This document shows positions 30,106-31,340 of a stretch of 31,340 nt of DNA, piece by piece. The notes beneath the pieces are model-generated. The model was not told the DNA's origin, did no database searches, and saw nothing but the letters and a program-made list of their open reading frames with translations. The stretch comes from Rugosimonospora acidiphila (GTDB lineage: Bacteria > Actinomycetota > Actinomycetes > Mycobacteriales > Micromonosporaceae), in the NCBI RefSeq assembly GCF_039543385.1, contig NZ_BAABJQ010000052.1:1-31340 (forward strand), written 5' to 3'. The position numbers were made by a program, and so were the translations under genes. Positions within the stretch are counted from its first letter, which is position 1, and each line of letters opens with the position of its first letter.

Positions 30106-30945
30106 GTGGATTCCGCGACGTTGCACTGGGCGACACGCCGCTATCTGACGACGCGATACGAGGAACTCCAGAGGGAGTACAGCCAGCTGCCCAACGGTGG
30201 CCGTCAAGCCGATGGGTACCGGTACAGCACCGAAGCGAAGCAGATTTTCCCCCGCTACAACATCGTGGACGCCATGCTCGTAGAGGTTGAGCGGCTCGAT
30301 CCTGACCGGCTCCCCGGCGTCAGCGGAGTGGCCAGCATGATGCTCGCGGCCGCCGAGAGCGCGGACTCGCCGTTCACCAGACCTCCGGACGACGAGACCC
30401 AGGCACGGGCCATGGCCGATGAGCGCCGGCTGTTCGCCGCACAGGTGGAGCGTTGGCGGACGCAGCCCGATTTCCAGACCGAGCCGGTCCCCTATCGGCG
30501 CGTGCTGACGCCCGAGGAGTCATCGGACTGGCGGACGTCGCTGACGCGGCGATGGGGCGTCCGGGACGGCTGGTGGTACCCGTTGCTGAGCGGTTCCGTT
30601 CCGCCGGACGTCCTGGTGCTGACCGGGGAATCGATGTGGGCGGACGACGGCGTCGACCAGGTCCGCCGGGTGCTGCGGGAGTTGGGCCGCCCGCGGGTGG
30701 TCGAGTTGCTTGAGGACGGCGCCGACTACCAACTGGATGCCGAGATTTTCGCCCCGCGATACACCGGACTGGAGGGCTTCTGGACCGATGAACGTCACGA
30801 CTGGATTGCCTACGCGTCCCACGAGGGGACCGTGGCATTCGGTGGCGTACTCTCCGTCGGCCTTCTGAAGGGCTGGCCTGAGGTCGACGGTTGGCGATGG
30901 CCCGGCTGGCAGTCGCTCGGATATGGGCCGACCCTGTCCTCCTGA
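30106..30945 (+). CDS. Unknown 279-aa soluble protein
   Basis: No family recognised. GTG 30106 has GAGGA 8 nt upstream. The protein has no signal peptide or membrane helix. The first ~130 residues are charged and probably helical, with YEELQREY and a long acidic/Arg-rich stretch. The second half (about 145-279) is Trp-rich and probably alpha/beta, with DWRTSLTRRWGVRDGWWYPL, LEGFWTDERHDWIAYASHEGTVAFGG and a final WPEVDGWRWPGWQ. The SHEG-type segment recalls uncharacterised immunity-like proteins, but only faintly. It lies 124 bp after the APH(6)-like gene. Confidence 0.8.
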   Translation: MDSATLHWATRRYLTTRYEELQREYSQLPNGGRQADGYRYSTEAKQIFPRYNIVDAMLVEVERLDPDRLPGVSGVASMMLAAAESADSPFTRPPDDETQARAMADERRLFAAQVERWRTQPDFQTEPVPYRRVLTPEESSDWRTSLTRRWGVRDGWWYPLLSGSVPPDVLVLTGESMWADDGVDQVRRVLRELGRPRVVELLEDGADYQLDAEIFAPRYTGLEGFWTDERHDWIAYASHEGTVAFGGVLSVGLLKGWPEVDGWRWPGWQSLGYGPTLSS

Positions 30946-31087
30946 CGAAGCCGCTTCCCCCGATGTAGCCGCGCGATCTATTCGGTCGGTTACGTGAAAG
31001 ACGGAGAGCGCAAGCCGCAATGCTGATCGATCGATCACGCGGGTGCCGCGGGTGGCGGCGGCGGTGACGCCGGGGCGGCATGGTGAA

Positions 31088-31117
31088 GGGCCGCTGCCTA
31101 CGAGCGGCAGACGGCCC
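31088..31117 (-). terminator. Hairpin terminator near the right-edge membrane protein gene
   Basis: GGGCCGCTGCC (31088-31098) pairs with GGCAG-A-CGGCCC (31106-31117), one bulged base, with a 7-nt loop. It lies about 40 bp beyond the stop of the minus-strand gene. The rest of 30946-31157 holds no gene; a GATC-rich run (GATCGATCGATC, 31025-31036) is the only other feature noted. Confidence 0.6.
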
Positions 31118-31157
31118 CCGTCCATTGGTGCTGGTGAGGTTCGGGGGTGCTGGTGGT

Positions 31158-31340
31158 TCACGCGGAGGCGAACTGGGAGCGCAGCGTCCGGCCGTTGACC
31201 AGTGCCACGACGGCGAGCAGCAGTAGTCCGCAGGTGCCCTGTTCGAGTTTCATCCAGAGGGGGAAGGTGCCGGGCAGGGTGATGATGACGGTGATCGCGG
31301 CGACCATGACGCCGGAGATGATGCGGAGCCTGCGGTAGGC
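31158..31340 (-). CDS. Partial membrane protein, C-terminal 60 residues
   Basis: The minus strand is open from the window edge to TGA at 31158-31160. The 60 residues contain two hydrophobic helices (about residues 7-28 and 38-52 of the fragment) joined by a TFPLWMKLEQG loop, ending in a short polar NGRTLRSQFASA tail. The start lies beyond the window. I recall similar small two- to three-helix membrane proteins of unknown function in actinomycetes, but cannot name the family. Confidence 0.75.
   Translation of the reverse strand, partial: AYRRLRIISGVMVAAITVIITLPGTFPLWMKLEQGTCGLLLLAVVALVNGRTLRSQFASA

Noticed and set aside
31020..31040. GATCGATCGATC run as a possible origin or methylation cluster
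   Set aside because: Too short, no DnaA boxes or origin genes nearby.

Overview
The window is high-GC actinobacterial DNA. By-hand counts give about 80% GC in 4561-4620, but 63% in 11281-11340 and in 29101-29160. Heavy acyl-CoA dehydrogenase (ACAD) content, LLM/F420-type and PPOX-type enzymes, many GTG/TTG starts and many apparently leaderless promoters (TANNNT placed 6-8 nt before the start) suggest a filamentous actinomycete, probably Micromonosporaceae. That family assignment is inference. No rRNA, tRNA, transposase, integrase or CRISPR array was seen.

Layout. 1-182 is a heptanucleotide-based tandem array. 205-5514 is a tightly coupled operon behind a promoter with a TetR-type palindrome. 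It encodes a 22-codon leader ORF, an ACAD10/11-type kinase (APH fold), an ACAD10/11-type dehydrogenase, a TetR regulator and a two-subunit FadE-type ACAD. The last junction carries an actinobacterial repeat that preserves ATGA coupling. 5520-9939 (minus) has a small membrane protein, a Rossmann epimerase coupled to recD2, a YflT-like stress protein and a universal stress protein.

10229-12721 (minus, lower GC) is a three-gene operon: a two-TM protein with a PLD-like/DUF5919-like cytoplasmic part, a divergent GTP cyclohydrolase II with Leu where the catalytic Tyr should be, and a rhodanese-phosphoribosyltransferase fusion. This is the best candidate here for an undescribed system, possibly making or sensing a modified purine or pyrimidine nucleotide.

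12983-16165 (minus) holds an LLM-class oxidoreductase and a NarL-type two-component pair. Divergent from it is a secreted PAF-acetylhydrolase-like esterase (16369-17712). 17766-18749 is a MarR/cupin divergent pair around a perfect 16+16 bp inverted repeat. 19037-21853 has a small TM protein, a thioredoxin-reductase-like flavoenzyme (CPHC), a SAM methyltransferase and a HAD phosphatase. 22012-24063 is a single-chain fused alpha-beta ACAD (FadE34-like).

24150-26557 (minus) is a BlaI-type repressor, an M56 metallopeptidase and uppP, with a 19 bp TACA/TGTA palindrome upstream of uppP. Together these suggest a cell-wall-stress circuit. 26837-28882 has a PPOX-type protein and a CrtI-like FAD oxidoreductase. 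29064-30945 (lower GC) has an APH(6)-like kinase and an unknown 279-aa protein. A membrane protein gene runs off the right edge on the minus strand.

Functional threads are acyl-CoA oxidation under TetR control, stress and DNA repair, envelope stress, and a possibly transferred nucleotide-metabolism cassette.
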